From Alicyclobacillaceae bacterium (lineage in GTDB: Bacteria; Bacillota; Bacilli; Kyrpidiales; Kyrpidiaceae), in contig JASBVN010000004.1 of NCBI GenBank assembly GCA_029961045.1, positions 62,001 through 126,000 on the forward strand: a DNA stretch of 64,000 nucleotides, read 5' to 3'. Positions 1-11,684 of the stretch are shown here, in pieces (position 1 is the stretch's first letter; each line of letters opens with the position of its first letter). A program made the translations under genes and the position numbers. The notes under the pieces were generated by a model. That model did not search any database. It was not told the origin of the DNA and worked only from the letters and a program-made list of their open reading frames with translations.

Positions 1-424
1 GGCGATCCCCTGGACATTCCCGACGCGGTTTTTGCCGTGCGGGAGTTGCTCGGGCGGGTGCCCATCTTCGGCATCTGTATGGGCCACCAGGTGTTGGCCT
101 TGGCGTGCGGAGCTCGGACGGAAAAAATGCTCTTCGGTCACCGGGGTTCTAATCATCCGGTCAAAGACCTTCTCACCGGGCGCGTGATGATCACTTCCCA
201 AAATCACGGGTATGTCGTGGCTCGGGATTCGCTTCCGGAAGACCTCGAGTTGACCCACGTGAACCAAAATGACGGAACGGTGGAAGGGTTGCGCCACCGG
301 CGATGGCCGGCCTTTTCCGTCCAGTTCCACCCGGAGGCCCGTCCCGGACCGGACGACGCGGCGGAGTTGTTCGATCATTTCTTCAAGACGGTGGATGCGT
401 GGAAGTCCGGAAGGGGGTTGCGTC

Positions 425-432
<8 letters not shown>
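1..432 (+). CDS. carA: Carbamoyl-phosphate synthase small subunit, C-terminal part (5' end outside window)
   Basis: Glutaminase subunit that takes ammonia from glutamine and channels it to CarB for carbamoyl phosphate, the first step of pyrimidine synthesis. The reading frame is open from base 1 and keeps 143 residues of the class I glutamine amidotransferase domain: it opens at 'GDP', which belongs to the SNGPGDP turn, and shows the nucleophile motif GICMGHQ (Cys at bases 76-78) and the His-Glu pair in FHPEARPGP. The N-terminal half lies upstream of the window. The stop TAA at 430-432 overlaps the carB start by 8 bp, so the two subunits are translationally coupled. Identity is firm; whether it is the pyrimidine-specific or an arginine-specific paralogue is settled by the pyr genes that follow. 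Confidence 0.96.
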
Positions 433-3636
<3,204 letters not shown>

Positions 3637-3640
<4 letters not shown>

Positions 3641-4401
3641 GATTCCGGATCGTGGACCAGCGGGAAATCGCCCGGAACGTCTTCCGGCTCCGGATGGAGG
3701 CGGACCGGCCGGTGGGGTGGTCGCCGGGGCAGTTTTTTCACATTCGGGTCGACGACGGGTTGGAGCACTTGCTGAGGCGGCCCTTGAGTTTGTGCGAAGC
3801 GGAGGATGATCGGCGGTTCAGCGTGGTGTACCGCCTGGTCGGCCCGGGCACCCGTCGCCTGGCCCGGAAAGGGCCGGGCGATGAGCTGGACGTGCTGGGG
3901 CCTCTGGGACGGGGATTCCCCCTACACGAAGGCGATCACAGAGCGCTGCTCATCGGCGGGGGCGTCGGGGTGCCGCCCTTGGTGCAGTTGGCCCGGGAAT
4001 TGCGGAAGCGGGGCGTCTCGGTTCTCAGCCTGATCGGATTTCGCACGGCGGAGGACGTGATGCTGGCGGAGGAGTTGGCCGAGTGCGGATCCGTGTGGAT
4101 TCTGACGGAAGACGGCACGGCGGGGCGCCGGGGGCGGGTCACGGCGGCGTTGGAGGAAGCCCTCGAAGAACCGCCGGACCGGTTTTACGCCTGCGGTCCC
4201 GCCCCGATGCTTCGGGCGGTGCAGTCCGCCCTGGCCGGCCGGCTGCCGGGGTATCTTTCGTTGGAGGAGCGCATGGGATGCGGCATCGGAGTGTGCATGG
4301 GGTGTGTGCACCTGTGCCGGGACCCCGAGGGGCGAACCCGTTACCGGCGGGTGTGCACGGAAGGGCCCGTGTTTCCGGCGGAGGAGGTGGTGTTTTCGTG
4401 A
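3637..4401 (+). CDS. pyrK: Dihydroorotate dehydrogenase B, electron-transfer subunit
   Basis: Iron-sulfur flavoprotein that passes electrons from PyrD to NAD+. It is 254 residues. An FAD-binding barrel occupies the N-terminal third ([10 protein letters not shown], residues near 48-57), followed by an NAD-binding fold ([13 protein letters not shown]). The [2Fe-2S] ligands are visible as Cys215, Cys220 and Cys223 in the stretch [11 protein letters not shown], plus Cys240 in RRVCTEG. The GTG at 3637 is chosen because it overlaps the carB stop and begins the family-like [12 protein letters not shown]; any earlier start would lie inside carB. It ends with a GTGA overlap into pyrD. Presence of PyrK shows that PyrD here is the NAD-linked class 1B enzyme. 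Confidence 0.95.
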
Positions 4402-5324
4402 GCGGGGTGGATCTGTCCGTGGAGTTGGCCGGCCTGCGGCTCAAAAATCCCGTGATGCCCGCTTCCGGCTGTTTTGCTTTCGGCCGGGAAATGTCCCGAT
4501 GGTACGATCTGTCGCGCTTGGGCGCCATTGTCGTCAAGGCGACCACGCTGGAGCCCCGCTCCGGCAATCCCGTGCCCAGGGTGGCCGAGACGCCGGCCGG
4601 GATGCTCAACGCCATCGGGCTTCAGAATCCGGGAGTGGACCGGGTGATCGCCGAAGAGTTGCCGCACCTGCGCCAATACGGCGTGCCGGTCATCGTCAAT
4701 GTGGCCGGTTCCACAGTGGAGGAATACGTGGAGGTGGCCCGCCGGCTGTCGGACTCCCCGGATCTCGAAGCATTAGAATTGAACATTTCGTGCCCGAACG
4801 TCAAGTGCGGAGGCATGCACTTTGGCACCGATCCCCGCACGGCGGCGGAGGTCGTGGGTGCGGTCAAGCGAGTCAGCCGGTATCCGGTCTTCGTCAAATT
4901 ATCCCCGAACGTGACGGACATCGTGGCATTGGCGCGGGCGGTGGCGGACGCCGGGGCGGACGGCCTGTCGATGATCAACACCCTGCTCGGAATGCGCATC
5001 GATGTGGAACGGCGCAGACCGGTGTTGGCGACGGAGGCCGGGGGACTGTCCGGTCCGGCGATCAAGCCGATCGCCGTGCGGATGATTTACGAGGTCAGCC
5101 GGGCCGTTTCCCTGCCCATCATCGGCATGGGGGGTATCGTGTCCGGGGAAGACGCCGTGGAGTTTCTCATGGCCGGGGCTTCAGCGGTTGCCGTGGGAAC
5201 CGCCAACTTTGTCAAACCCACCGCCTGTGTGGACGTATTGGAAGAATTGGCGGCGTGGTGCCGGGACCGCGGCGTGAGGGCGGTGCGCGAGCTGGTGGGA
5301 GCGGCCGGGAGGATGGGACCGTGA
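4398..5324 (+). CDS. pyrD: Dihydroorotate dehydrogenase B, catalytic subunit
   Basis: FMN enzyme oxidising dihydroorotate to orotate in the cytosol. It is 308 residues. The class 1 TIM barrel is recognisable from [15 protein letters not shown] near the N terminus, the FMN-phosphate region [17 protein letters not shown], and the catalytic cysteine in ELNISCPNV (Cys132; class 2 enzymes have serine here). GTG at 4398 overlaps pyrK by 4 bp. It forms a heterotetramer with PyrK in characterised relatives. Its own stop overlaps the pyrF start by 4 bp, so pyrK-pyrD-pyrF is one translationally coupled unit. Confidence 0.97.
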   Translation: MSGVDLSVELAGLRLKNPVMPASGCFAFGREMSRWYDLSRLGAIVVKATTLEPRSGNPVPRVAETPAGMLNAIGLQNPGVDRVIAEELPHLRQYGVPVIVNVAGSTVEEYVEVARRLSDSPDLEALELNISCPNVKCGGMHFGTDPRTAAEVVGAVKRVSRYPVFVKLSPNVTDIVALARAVADAGADGLSMINTLLGMRIDVERRRPVLATEAGGLSGPAIKPIAVRMIYEVSRAVSLPIIGMGGIVSGEDAVEFLMAGASAVAVGTANFVKPTACVDVLEELAAWCRDRGVRAVRELVGAAGRMGP

Positions 5325-6076
5325 CGGAACGGATCTTTGTCGCCCTCGATGTGGACGGCCGCGAACGGGCGGTGGAGGTGGTCAGGGCCATCGCCCCGGT
5401 TCTCCCCCACTTTAAAGTGGGAATGGAACTGTTCTACCGCTGCGGACCGGACATAGTCGGGATTCTCAAGGCAGCCGGAGCGAAAGGGATTTTTCTCGAT
5501 CTGAAACTCCACGACATCCCGAACACGGTGGCCCGGGCGACCGCCGTCCTGGCCGAGATCGGGGTCGACTGGATGACCCTGCACGCCTCCGGAGGGCGCC
5601 GCATGATGGAAGCGGCGCGGGAACAGGCCGAAAAGCGGGCGGCCGCCCTCGGGAGGCCGAGGCCCAAATTGTTGGCGGTCACCCACTTGACGAGCACCGA
5701 TTCCAAGATGTTGGTGGACGAACTGGGATCGGCGGAACCCCTGGACCGGGCGGTGATCCGGCTGGCCGTTTTGGCGAGGGATTCGGGCATGGACGGCGTG
5801 GTGGTTTCGGCTCAGGAAGTCTCTGCCGTTCGCAGGGTTTGGGGTCCGGACGGAGTGATCGTGGTGCCGGGCATTCGACCGGCCTTTTACCGGGCGGAGG
5901 GGGACGATCAACGGCGGACGGCCACCCCGGCAGAGGCGCTCAAACAGGGGGCCGATTATTTGGTCGTCGGCCGTCCGATTCTACGCAGTCCGGATCTGAG
6001 GGCGGCGGCAGAGGCCCTGGCGGCCGAATGCGAGGGGGGTGACCTGCCGGTTTCCCCCTCCGAAGGGAGCCCATGA
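5321..6076 (+). CDS. pyrF: Orotidine 5'-phosphate decarboxylase
   Basis: Converts OMP to UMP, the last step of de novo pyrimidine synthesis. The 251-residue protein carries the family-1 active-site array [13 protein letters not shown] (Asp60, Lys62, Asp65) and the phosphate-gripping segment VPGIRPAF near residue 186. GTG at 5321 gives [10 protein letters not shown], the normal N terminus. The C-terminal dozen residues ([12 protein letters not shown]) extend past the usual end. In most Bacillales pyrE follows directly; here it does not, and an amidohydrolase begins 80 bases later, so orotate phosphoribosyltransferase must be encoded elsewhere. Confidence 0.97.
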   Translation: MTERIFVALDVDGRERAVEVVRAIAPVLPHFKVGMELFYRCGPDIVGILKAAGAKGIFLDLKLHDIPNTVARATAVLAEIGVDWMTLHASGGRRMMEAAREQAEKRAAALGRPRPKLLAVTHLTSTDSKMLVDELGSAEPLDRAVIRLAVLARDSGMDGVVVSAQEVSAVRRVWGPDGVIVVPGIRPAFYRAEGDDQRRTATPAEALKQGADYLVVGRPILRSPDLRAAAEALAAECEGGDLPVSPSEGSP

Positions 6077-6156
6077 GGGCAGGGCCGGCGCGGTGCGCGA
6101 CCGGCGATGCCGTTCCGGATGGACCGGGCACGGTGCGGAAAGGAGAGAAAGGCGAC

Positions 6157-7581
6157 ATGGTCTATGAGTGGATCCTCCGAGGCGGCGCCGTGGTGACGCC
6201 GTCGGAAACCTATACGGCGGACATCGGCATTCGCGACGGGAAAATCGCGGCGGTGGGAGACCTTCGCGGGGCTTCGGCGGAGCGGGTGTACGACGCCCGG
6301 GGCAAGTACGTCTTGCCGGGTCTGATCGACGAACACGTGCACAGCCGCGATCCGGGGCTGACGCATAAAGAGGATTTTTATCACGCCACTCGCGCCGCCG
6401 CGGCCGGGGGAATCACCACGATCCTCGAGATGCCCAACTGTATCCCCCCGGTGGTCGATGCCGCATCGTTCCGCGGCCGGGTCGCGGAGTTGGAATCCAA
6501 GGCCTTTGTCGATTTCGGCCTGTTCGGCATGGTGCTCGGCGACGAGAACGCCGACGACCTCGCTCCAATGGCCGAGGCCGGTGCAGTCGGGTTCAAATTG
6601 TTCTGGGGCTACGCCCTCGACCGGCGGACCAAGACGTTGGTGTACGACGCTTCGGCCCGGGAGGGGACCGTACCTCCTCCCGATGAGGGACAGATTTTTG
6701 AGGCCTTTCGCATCGCCGGGCGGCTGGGCAGGGCGGTGGCGGTGCATGCGGAAAACCGGGAGTTGATCCTTCATCTGACGGAACGGGAGCGGGCGGCCGG
6801 CGGGCACGATTATGCCGCCTTTTTGCGTTCTCGTCCCCCGGTCAACGAGGTGCTCACCATTCAAGCGGGAATCGCCCTCGCCCGGGCGGCGGGCGTTCAC
6901 CTTCACGTTCTGCACATTCCCACCGCCGACGGGGTTGAAGCGGTGTCGGAGGCACGGCGCCGGGGTTGGGCCGTCACCGGGGAAACGTGTCCCCACTACT
7001 TGTTCCTGACGGACGAGGACTATGCGCGGGTGGGGGTGCGGATGAAGATCCTCCCGCCGGTTCGGGAAAAGCGACATCAAGATCGACTGTGGGAGGCCCT
7101 CCGCAGCGGCGACTTGCAGGCCGTCGGCTCCGACCACTCTCCCCATACGGAAGAAGAGAAACGGGGCGACGTGTGGACCGCTCCGGCGGGGTTTTGCGGC
7201 GTTCAGACCGCCGTGCCGCTGATGCTCGATGCGGTGTCCCGCGGTCTCCTCACCCTGAACCGCCTGGTGGCCCTCATGGCCGAAAACCCGGCCCGGATTT
7301 GGGGGCTGTACGGGGTGAAGGGCGTGGTGCGACCGGGCGCCGACGCCGACTTTACGATTGTGGACATGGAGAAAACCTGGACGGTACGCGGCGAAGCCCT
7401 CTATTCCAAGAGCCGGGTTCAGCCCTATGAGGGCTGGAGCGGCCGGGGAGCCCCGGTGGCCGCCTTTCTCCGCGGCCGGCTCATCATGGAAAACGGTAAG
7501 CCCCTCGGAAAGCCGGTGGGCCGCCTGGTGCGGCCTTCCACAAAGGTGATGCCGGTCCCGCCCGTCCCAAAGGGTTCATGA
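6157..7581 (+). CDS. Dihydroorotase/allantoinase-family cyclic amidohydrolase
   Basis: Metal-dependent cyclic-amide hydrolase of 474 residues in the last position of the pyr operon. Seen in the protein: the first metal motif HVHSRDPG (His60, His62), GFKLFWGYA whose Lys147 is where these enzymes are carboxylated, VAVHAENREL and HVLHIPTADG with further metal histidines, and GSDHSPHT with the catalytic aspartate. Dihydroorotases are usually nearer 430 residues, while allantoinases and dihydropyrimidinases are 450-480, and the ending resembles that wider group. The ATG at 6157 follows a strong AAAGGAG site at about 6140; an in-frame ATG at 6073 overlapping pyrF would add 28 poorly conserved residues. 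Context favours pyrimidine ring opening, either as the operon's dihydroorotase or as a catabolic paralogue; the substrate cannot be settled from sequence alone. Confidence 0.85.
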   Translation: MVYEWILRGGAVVTPSETYTADIGIRDGKIAAVGDLRGASAERVYDARGKYVLPGLIDEHVHSRDPGLTHKEDFYHATRAAAAGGITTILEMPNCIPPVVDAASFRGRVAELESKAFVDFGLFGMVLGDENADDLAPMAEAGAVGFKLFWGYALDRRTKTLVYDASAREGTVPPPDEGQIFEAFRIAGRLGRAVAVHAENRELILHLTERERAAGGHDYAAFLRSRPPVNEVLTIQAGIALARAAGVHLHVLHIPTADGVEAVSEARRRGWAVTGETCPHYLFLTDEDYARVGVRMKILPPVREKRHQDRLWEALRSGDLQAVGSDHSPHTEEEKRGDVWTAPAGFCGVQTAVPLMLDAVSRGLLTLNRLVALMAENPARIWGLYGVKGVVRPGADADFTIVDMEKTWTVRGEALYSKSRVQPYEGWSGRGAPVAAFLRGRLIMENGKPLGKPVGRLVRPSTKVMPVPPVPKGS

Positions 7582-7608
7582 AGGACGGCGCGAATGGGAT
7601 GATCCTGA

Positions 7609-7668
7609 GGCGGTGAAGCAAAAGGCAGCGCTCGGGTCGGGGGCTGCCTTTCACCGCCGTTCCTTTTC
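7609..7668 (+). terminator. Probable terminator of the pyr operon
   Basis: The arms GGCGGTGAA...AAGGCAGC (7609-7629, with a 4-base bulge) and GCTGCCTTTCACCGCC (7643-7658) pair almost completely, and are followed by a short T-rich run (TTCCTTTT). It lies 28 bases after the amidohydrolase stop. The U-tract is weak, so termination may be partial. The rest of the 7582-7826 gap holds no gene that I can support; a TAGAAT at 7707-7712 could be the -10 of a cdd promoter but no good -35 stands before it. Confidence 0.55.
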
Positions 7669-7826
7669 CGGCATGAGGACCGGTGATGGTCGGGGGGCAA
7701 TTGAGGTAGAATGAATGCAGACCGCCTTCCCGGGGAAGCGAAACCGGGCGGGAGACGGGGGTCTGGCGCCGGCGGGACCTTTCCGGGGTGGGCCGTGTCG
7801 GATTTCGGGATGGGAGCCGTGATGGG

Positions 7827-8249
7827 ATGCGCGAAGAGGATGTCGAATTGATCGATTGGGCCAGGAGGGCGATGCGGCATGCGTTTGCGGAATATTCCGG
7901 ATTTCCTGTCGGCGCCGCGGTGCGGACCGCCCGGGGGAAGGTGTACACCGGCGCGAATGTCGAAATTTCGTCGTTCGGACTTTCCCTGTGTGCCGAGCGG
8001 GTGGCTCTTTTTAAAGCCTATTCGGAGGGAGAGCGGGATATTGAAGCGTTGGCGGTGGCCGGTTTGACCGATGAGCCGATTTCCCCGTGCGGGGCGTGCC
8101 GGCAGGTCATTTGGGAATTGGCGCCAAGTGCCCGCATTCTTCTGGTCAACCGGGATGCGTCGAAAACGGCCGAATTTGCGCCCCGCGACCTGTTGCCCGA
8201 CGGTTTTTCCTTGAACAGGAGACCCCCGGGAATCCGGGAAAGGGAGTGA
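7827..8249 (+). CDS. cdd: Cytidine deaminase
   Basis: Zinc enzyme that deaminates cytidine and deoxycytidine to uridine compounds for salvage. The 140 residues match the homotetrameric class. Zinc ligands and catalytic acid are visible: Cys55-Ala-Glu57 in LCAERVAL and Cys88/Cys91 in SPCGACRQVIWEL; these positions are nearly those of the B. subtilis enzyme. ATG at 7827 gives MREEDVELIDWARRA; a start at 7788 would add 13 residues with no family support. It lies 5 bases ahead of pdp, so the two salvage genes are almost certainly co-transcribed. Confidence 0.95.
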   Translation: MREEDVELIDWARRAMRHAFAEYSGFPVGAAVRTARGKVYTGANVEISSFGLSLCAERVALFKAYSEGERDIEALAVAGLTDEPISPCGACRQVIWELAPSARILLVNRDASKTAEFAPRDLLPDGFSLNRRPPGIRERE

Positions 8250-8254
8250 AGCGG

Positions 8255-9580
8255 ATGCGGATACCGGAATTGATCCGCCGGAAGCGGGACGGGGAATCCC
8301 TCGGGGAACGGGAAATCGAAGAGTTGATCACCGCCTACGTCCGGGGCGAGGTGCCGGATTACCAGATGGCCGCTTTCTTGATGGCCGTCTATTTTCGGGG
8401 CATGACCGAGGAGGAGACGGCGGCGCTCACACGGGCCATGGTGCGCAGCGGAGAGCAAGCGGACTTGAGGACGGTCGGCGGCGTGACCGTCGACAAACAC
8501 AGCACGGGAGGCGTCGGCGATACGACCACGCTGGTGCTTCTGCCTCTAGCGGCTTCGGCGGGAGTGCGGGTGGCCAAAATGTCCGGTCGGGGTTTGGGAT
8601 TTACCGGCGGCACCCTTGACAAACTCGCCGCCATTCCGGGGTTCCGGACGGAACTGTCCGTGGCGGAGTTTACCGCCCAGATCCGCCGGATCGGTCTGGC
8701 GGTCACGGGGCAGTCCCCGGCGCTTGTTCCCGCAGACGGGCGTCTGTACGCTCTGCGGGATGTGACCGCCACCGTGGAATCCATTCCCCTGATCGCCAGT
8801 TCGGTGATGAGCAAAAAGATCGCCGCGGGGGCGGATAAAATCGTCCTCGACGTGAAGGTGGGCCGTGGAGCGCTGATCCGGGATCGAGACCGGGCGGAGG
8901 AACTGGGCCGCCTGATGGTGCAGATCGCGCGGCGGGCCGGCCGGGAGGCGACGGTGTTCCTGACCGACATGGACCAGCCGTTGGGACTGGCCGTGGGCAA
9001 CGCCCTGGAGGTTGCGGAGGCGATCAGGACCCTGCAGGGCCGCGGGCATCCGGCCCTCGTCGAACTGTGCCTTGAACTGGGAGCCGAGATGATGCGCTTG
9101 GCCGGAGTCGAGGCAGATCCCGACCGGGCCAAAGAGATCTTGTTGAAAAAATTAGAAAGCGGAGAAGCCCTGGAAAAATTCCGGGAATGGGTGCGGGCTC
9201 AGGGAGGAGACGAACGAATCGTCGACGATCCCTCCCGGCTGCCGGCCGCTCCCTTTGTTCAGGCGATCCAGTCGGATGTGGACGTGTACATTCGAGACGT
9301 GGACGCCCTGCGGCTGGGGCGTTGTGCCGCCAAACTGGGAGCCGGGCGGCAACGGAAAGGGGACGCGGTCGACCCGTCGGTGGGGATCGTGATGGGGGGG
9401 CGGGTGGGCGACCGGATCGAGCGAGGAAGACCCGTGGCCGTGGTGCATGCGGCTTCTCGGGAAGATTTGAGCGCGGCCGTTGAGGAAGTGCGGCAGGCCG
9501 TGTCTCTGTCCCGCGAGAAAGTACCGGGACGTCCCGCCGTGATCGCACGGATTGCCGGCGTGGATACCTTTGGACGCTAG
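8255..9580 (+). CDS. pdp: Pyrimidine-nucleoside phosphorylase
   Basis: Phosphorolyses uridine, thymidine and deoxyuridine to the free base and (deoxy)ribose 1-phosphate. At 441 residues it has the thymidine/pyrimidine phosphorylase architecture: an alpha domain, then the glycine-rich phosphate site DKHSTGGVGD (Lys81-Thr84), the KMSGRGLGFTGGTLDKL segment, VMSKKIAAGADKIVLDVK with catalytic lysine, and a C-terminal alpha/beta domain. ATG at 8255 follows GGGAAAGGGAG. The Bacillales enzyme (Pdp) accepts both uridine and thymidine, whereas enterobacterial DeoA prefers thymidine; I favour Pdp by lineage. Coupled to cdd, it lets cytidine be stripped to uracil. Confidence 0.95.
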   Translation: MRIPELIRRKRDGESLGEREIEELITAYVRGEVPDYQMAAFLMAVYFRGMTEEETAALTRAMVRSGEQADLRTVGGVTVDKHSTGGVGDTTTLVLLPLAASAGVRVAKMSGRGLGFTGGTLDKLAAIPGFRTELSVAEFTAQIRRIGLAVTGQSPALVPADGRLYALRDVTATVESIPLIASSVMSKKIAAGADKIVLDVKVGRGALIRDRDRAEELGRLMVQIARRAGREATVFLTDMDQPLGLAVGNALEVAEAIRTLQGRGHPALVELCLELGAEMMRLAGVEADPDRAKEILLKKLESGEALEKFREWVRAQGGDERIVDDPSRLPAAPFVQAIQSDVDVYIRDVDALRLGRCAAKLGAGRQRKGDAVDPSVGIVMGGRVGDRIERGRPVAVVHAASREDLSAAVEEVRQAVSLSREKVPGRPAVIARIAGVDTFGR

Positions 9581-9649
9581 TCCCCGTCCCGAACATTTTG
9601 TATACTATTTTCGGACGGCGAAACAATTTCAAACGGAGGGTCGACGGCG

Positions 9650-10675
9650 ATGATCGAGTTCGTTGCGGAAGAGAGTGTAACGGTTTTTCAAGATCCGACA
9701 AAAAACTGGGAGATCACCCGGAGGACCACTCAGATCCGGAAGGATCCCCTGACCGGCATTCGCACCCGCATCCTGGACTATCCGGTGCGACTCCCGGATC
9801 CTCCCGATCTGACCGATTTGGCGAATCAAACGGCGGGGACCTGCCCCTTTTGCCCTCCGCGGGTGACGGAGGTCACGCCGAAATACCTGCCGGAGGTGTG
9901 TCCGGAGGGGAGGTTTCGGCGAGGCGGCGCCGTTTTGTTTCCGAACATGTTCCCCTATGACGAAAACAGCGCGGTCGCGATTTTTTCCCCCGAACATTAC
10001 GTCCCCCTGTCTCGATTGACGGCCGGATATCTGATGGACGGTTTCCTGACGGCCCAGGACTATGCCCGGGCCCTCGAACGGGCGAATCCGGAGGGAACCC
10101 GGTATTTTTCTCTCAATTGGAACTATCTCCCCGTCGCCGGAGCCAGCATCATTCACCCGCATTACCAGATCGTCGCCGGGCACGAGCCGACAAATTTTCA
10201 CGAGATTCTGCTGCGGTCCAGCGCGCGTTTTTACGAAGCCCACCGGGTCCCTTACTGGCCGAACTGGATAGCGGTGGAAAAGGAAAAGGGCGACCGTTAC
10301 CTCGGCAGGACGGGGACGGTCGATTGGGCGGTCGCGTACGCACCGCGGGGGCTCATCGAGGTGATCGGAGTGGTGGAAGATTGCGCCCGGGTCGAAGACA
10401 TGACGGAAGAGCGGTGGTCCGACTTGGCGGCAGGGTTGGAGCGCTTGTTCCGGTACTTTGCGGAAAAGCGATTCCACGGATTTAACCTGGCGCTGTTTTC
10501 GGGATTGGAGAGCGACCGGGAACACTACCGGCTTCAGGTCCGGGTGGTACCGCGGGTGATCCTGTCGGCGATCGGGACGAACGAGGTGAACTATTTCAAG
10601 ATGTTGCACGAGGAGTGCCTGACGATGATGCGGCCGGAAGAGACGGCGGCGGAGATGCGGCGCGCTTTCGCGTAG
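9650..10675 (+). CDS. GalT-like HIT-superfamily nucleotidyltransferase
   Basis: A 341-residue protein of the galactose-1-phosphate uridylyltransferase branch of the HIT fold. It keeps a zinc-type CPFCPPR (Cys65, Cys68) and the catalytic HPHYQ motif (His169-Pro-His171-Tyr-Gln173) within ASIIHPHYQIVAG. GalT proper usually has HPHGQ or HPHAQ, and no galK, galE or galM lies nearby, so a different nucleoside-diphosphate sugar or a phosphorolytic role is possible. ATG at 9650 has AACGGAGGG 12 bases upstream. A TATACT at 9601-9606 may be the -10 of its own promoter, although no -35 sits at the right distance. It stands alone, convergent with the ABC exporter genes; the 199 bases after it (10676-10874) are very GC-rich and hold no gene that I can support. 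Confidence 0.75.
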   Translation: MIEFVAEESVTVFQDPTKNWEITRRTTQIRKDPLTGIRTRILDYPVRLPDPPDLTDLANQTAGTCPFCPPRVTEVTPKYLPEVCPEGRFRRGGAVLFPNMFPYDENSAVAIFSPEHYVPLSRLTAGYLMDGFLTAQDYARALERANPEGTRYFSLNWNYLPVAGASIIHPHYQIVAGHEPTNFHEILLRSSARFYEAHRVPYWPNWIAVEKEKGDRYLGRTGTVDWAVAYAPRGLIEVIGVVEDCARVEDMTEERWSDLAAGLERLFRYFAEKRFHGFNLALFSGLESDREHYRLQVRVVPRVILSAIGTNEVNYFKMLHEECLTMMRPEETAAEMRRAFA

Positions 10676-10874
10676 GGCGGCTGTGCGGGTCAACCGGCGG
10701 GAGGAACGGGCCGCCGCGCCGGCGGGGTGAGGCGGGAGCGCCGCCCCCGGCGTCGCCGCCCTGGCCGACTGGCCGGGGAAACGGACCGTCCGGCTCGCCC
10801 GCGGGTGCCGGCCGGAGGCGGCTGTGACGATCCGTATGATCCCGGGGGCGGGAACGGCCCGGATTGAATGCGCG

Positions 10875-11681
10875 TCAAGAGCCCGTGCTCTGGTATTGTT
10901 CCAAGCCTTTGCGCCAGACCCAGCCGGCGAGGAGGAGCAGTGCGACCGCCACGGCGGGCGAGAGAAACGGCAGGACCCCGTATCCGCCCGCCTTCCCGAG
11001 AAAATAGAGGGAAGGGTAATAGTTCATAAACGCAAAGGGCAACAGCACCGTCACAATCAAGCGCAACGGGCGTCCGAAAATGTGAATCGGGTACTGTTGC
11101 ACGACACCGAAGCTGAACTGGGAGGCCGTCGCCACCAACGGCGAAGAGCGCCCGGTCCAGAAAGCGGCCGAGGCCAAGAGCAAAGTCAAACTGAGTTCCA
11201 CGGCGGCGGAACTCACCACCACGGCGGCGAACCACAACCATTGGCCCGGCGTCCAGTGAAGGCCCAGGTGGTGATAGGCTAAAGCGATTCCGGTACACGA
11301 CACCAACACGTCCCCGATACCGAGATAATGAACCTCGCGGCTGAGAAACTGCAACAGCGGAGAAACCGGCCGGATCAAAAACTGGTCGAAAGTGCCCTCG
11401 AGAATATAAACTTCCAGTTGCCCCACGTGCCGGAAGAGGATGACCCTCAGGCCATGACCGGCGAGCCACAGGTTATAGAGGAACAGAATGTCGTAAAACC
11501 CCCACCCGCCGAGGTGGTCGAACCGTCCCAACAGCACCCAGGTCGTGCCGAGGGTGGCCCCGTTGAGGACGAATACCCCCACGATGCCCGCCGCCAAATC
11601 GGCCCGGTAAGCCATTCGGGAGAGTACGGCCGCCCGCAGCATGGCTTTCCAAGCCGTCCACACCTGTCTCCACCGACTCAA
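10875..11681 (-). CDS. ABC-2 family exporter permease (DUF990 type), second subunit
   Basis: Integral membrane subunit of a three-gene ABC exporter, 268 residues with about six hydrophobic helices. It resembles the ABC2_membrane_6 (formerly DUF990) permeases that come in pairs with one ATPase: an N-terminal cytoplasmic stretch (WRQVWTAWKAMLRAA), a first helix near GIVGVFVLNGATLG, and the typical middle segment YILEGTFDQFLIRPVSPLLQ. It starts 3 bases after the partner permease stop. These transporters are linked in some bacteria to antibiotic or lipid efflux, but the substrate is unknown here. It is the last gene of the minus-strand cluster and ends facing the GalT-like gene. Confidence 0.8.
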   Translation of the reverse strand: MSRWRQVWTAWKAMLRAAVLSRMAYRADLAAGIVGVFVLNGATLGTTWVLLGRFDHLGGWGFYDILFLYNLWLAGHGLRVILFRHVGQLEVYILEGTFDQFLIRPVSPLLQFLSREVHYLGIGDVLVSCTGIALAYHHLGLHWTPGQWLWFAAVVVSSAAVELSLTLLLASAAFWTGRSSPLVATASQFSFGVVQQYPIHIFGRPLRLIVTVLLPFAFMNYYPSLYFLGKAGGYGVLPFLSPAVAVALLLLAGWVWRKGLEQYQSTGS

Positions 11682-11684
11682 CGT

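Noticed and set aside
7684-7712. TGATGG...TAGAAT as a promoter for cdd
   Set aside because: The -10 is fair but the -35 has little similarity to consensus.
9601-9606. TATACT as a promoter -10 for the GalT-like gene
   Set aside because: The nearest -35-like TTGGAC is 25 bp away and no extended -10 TG is correctly placed; kept only as a remark.
9629-10693. 354-codon open frame on the minus strand opposite the GalT-like gene
   Set aside because: The plus-strand protein has clear zinc and HPHYQ motifs; the antisense frame has no recognisable domain and is a product of high GC at third positions.
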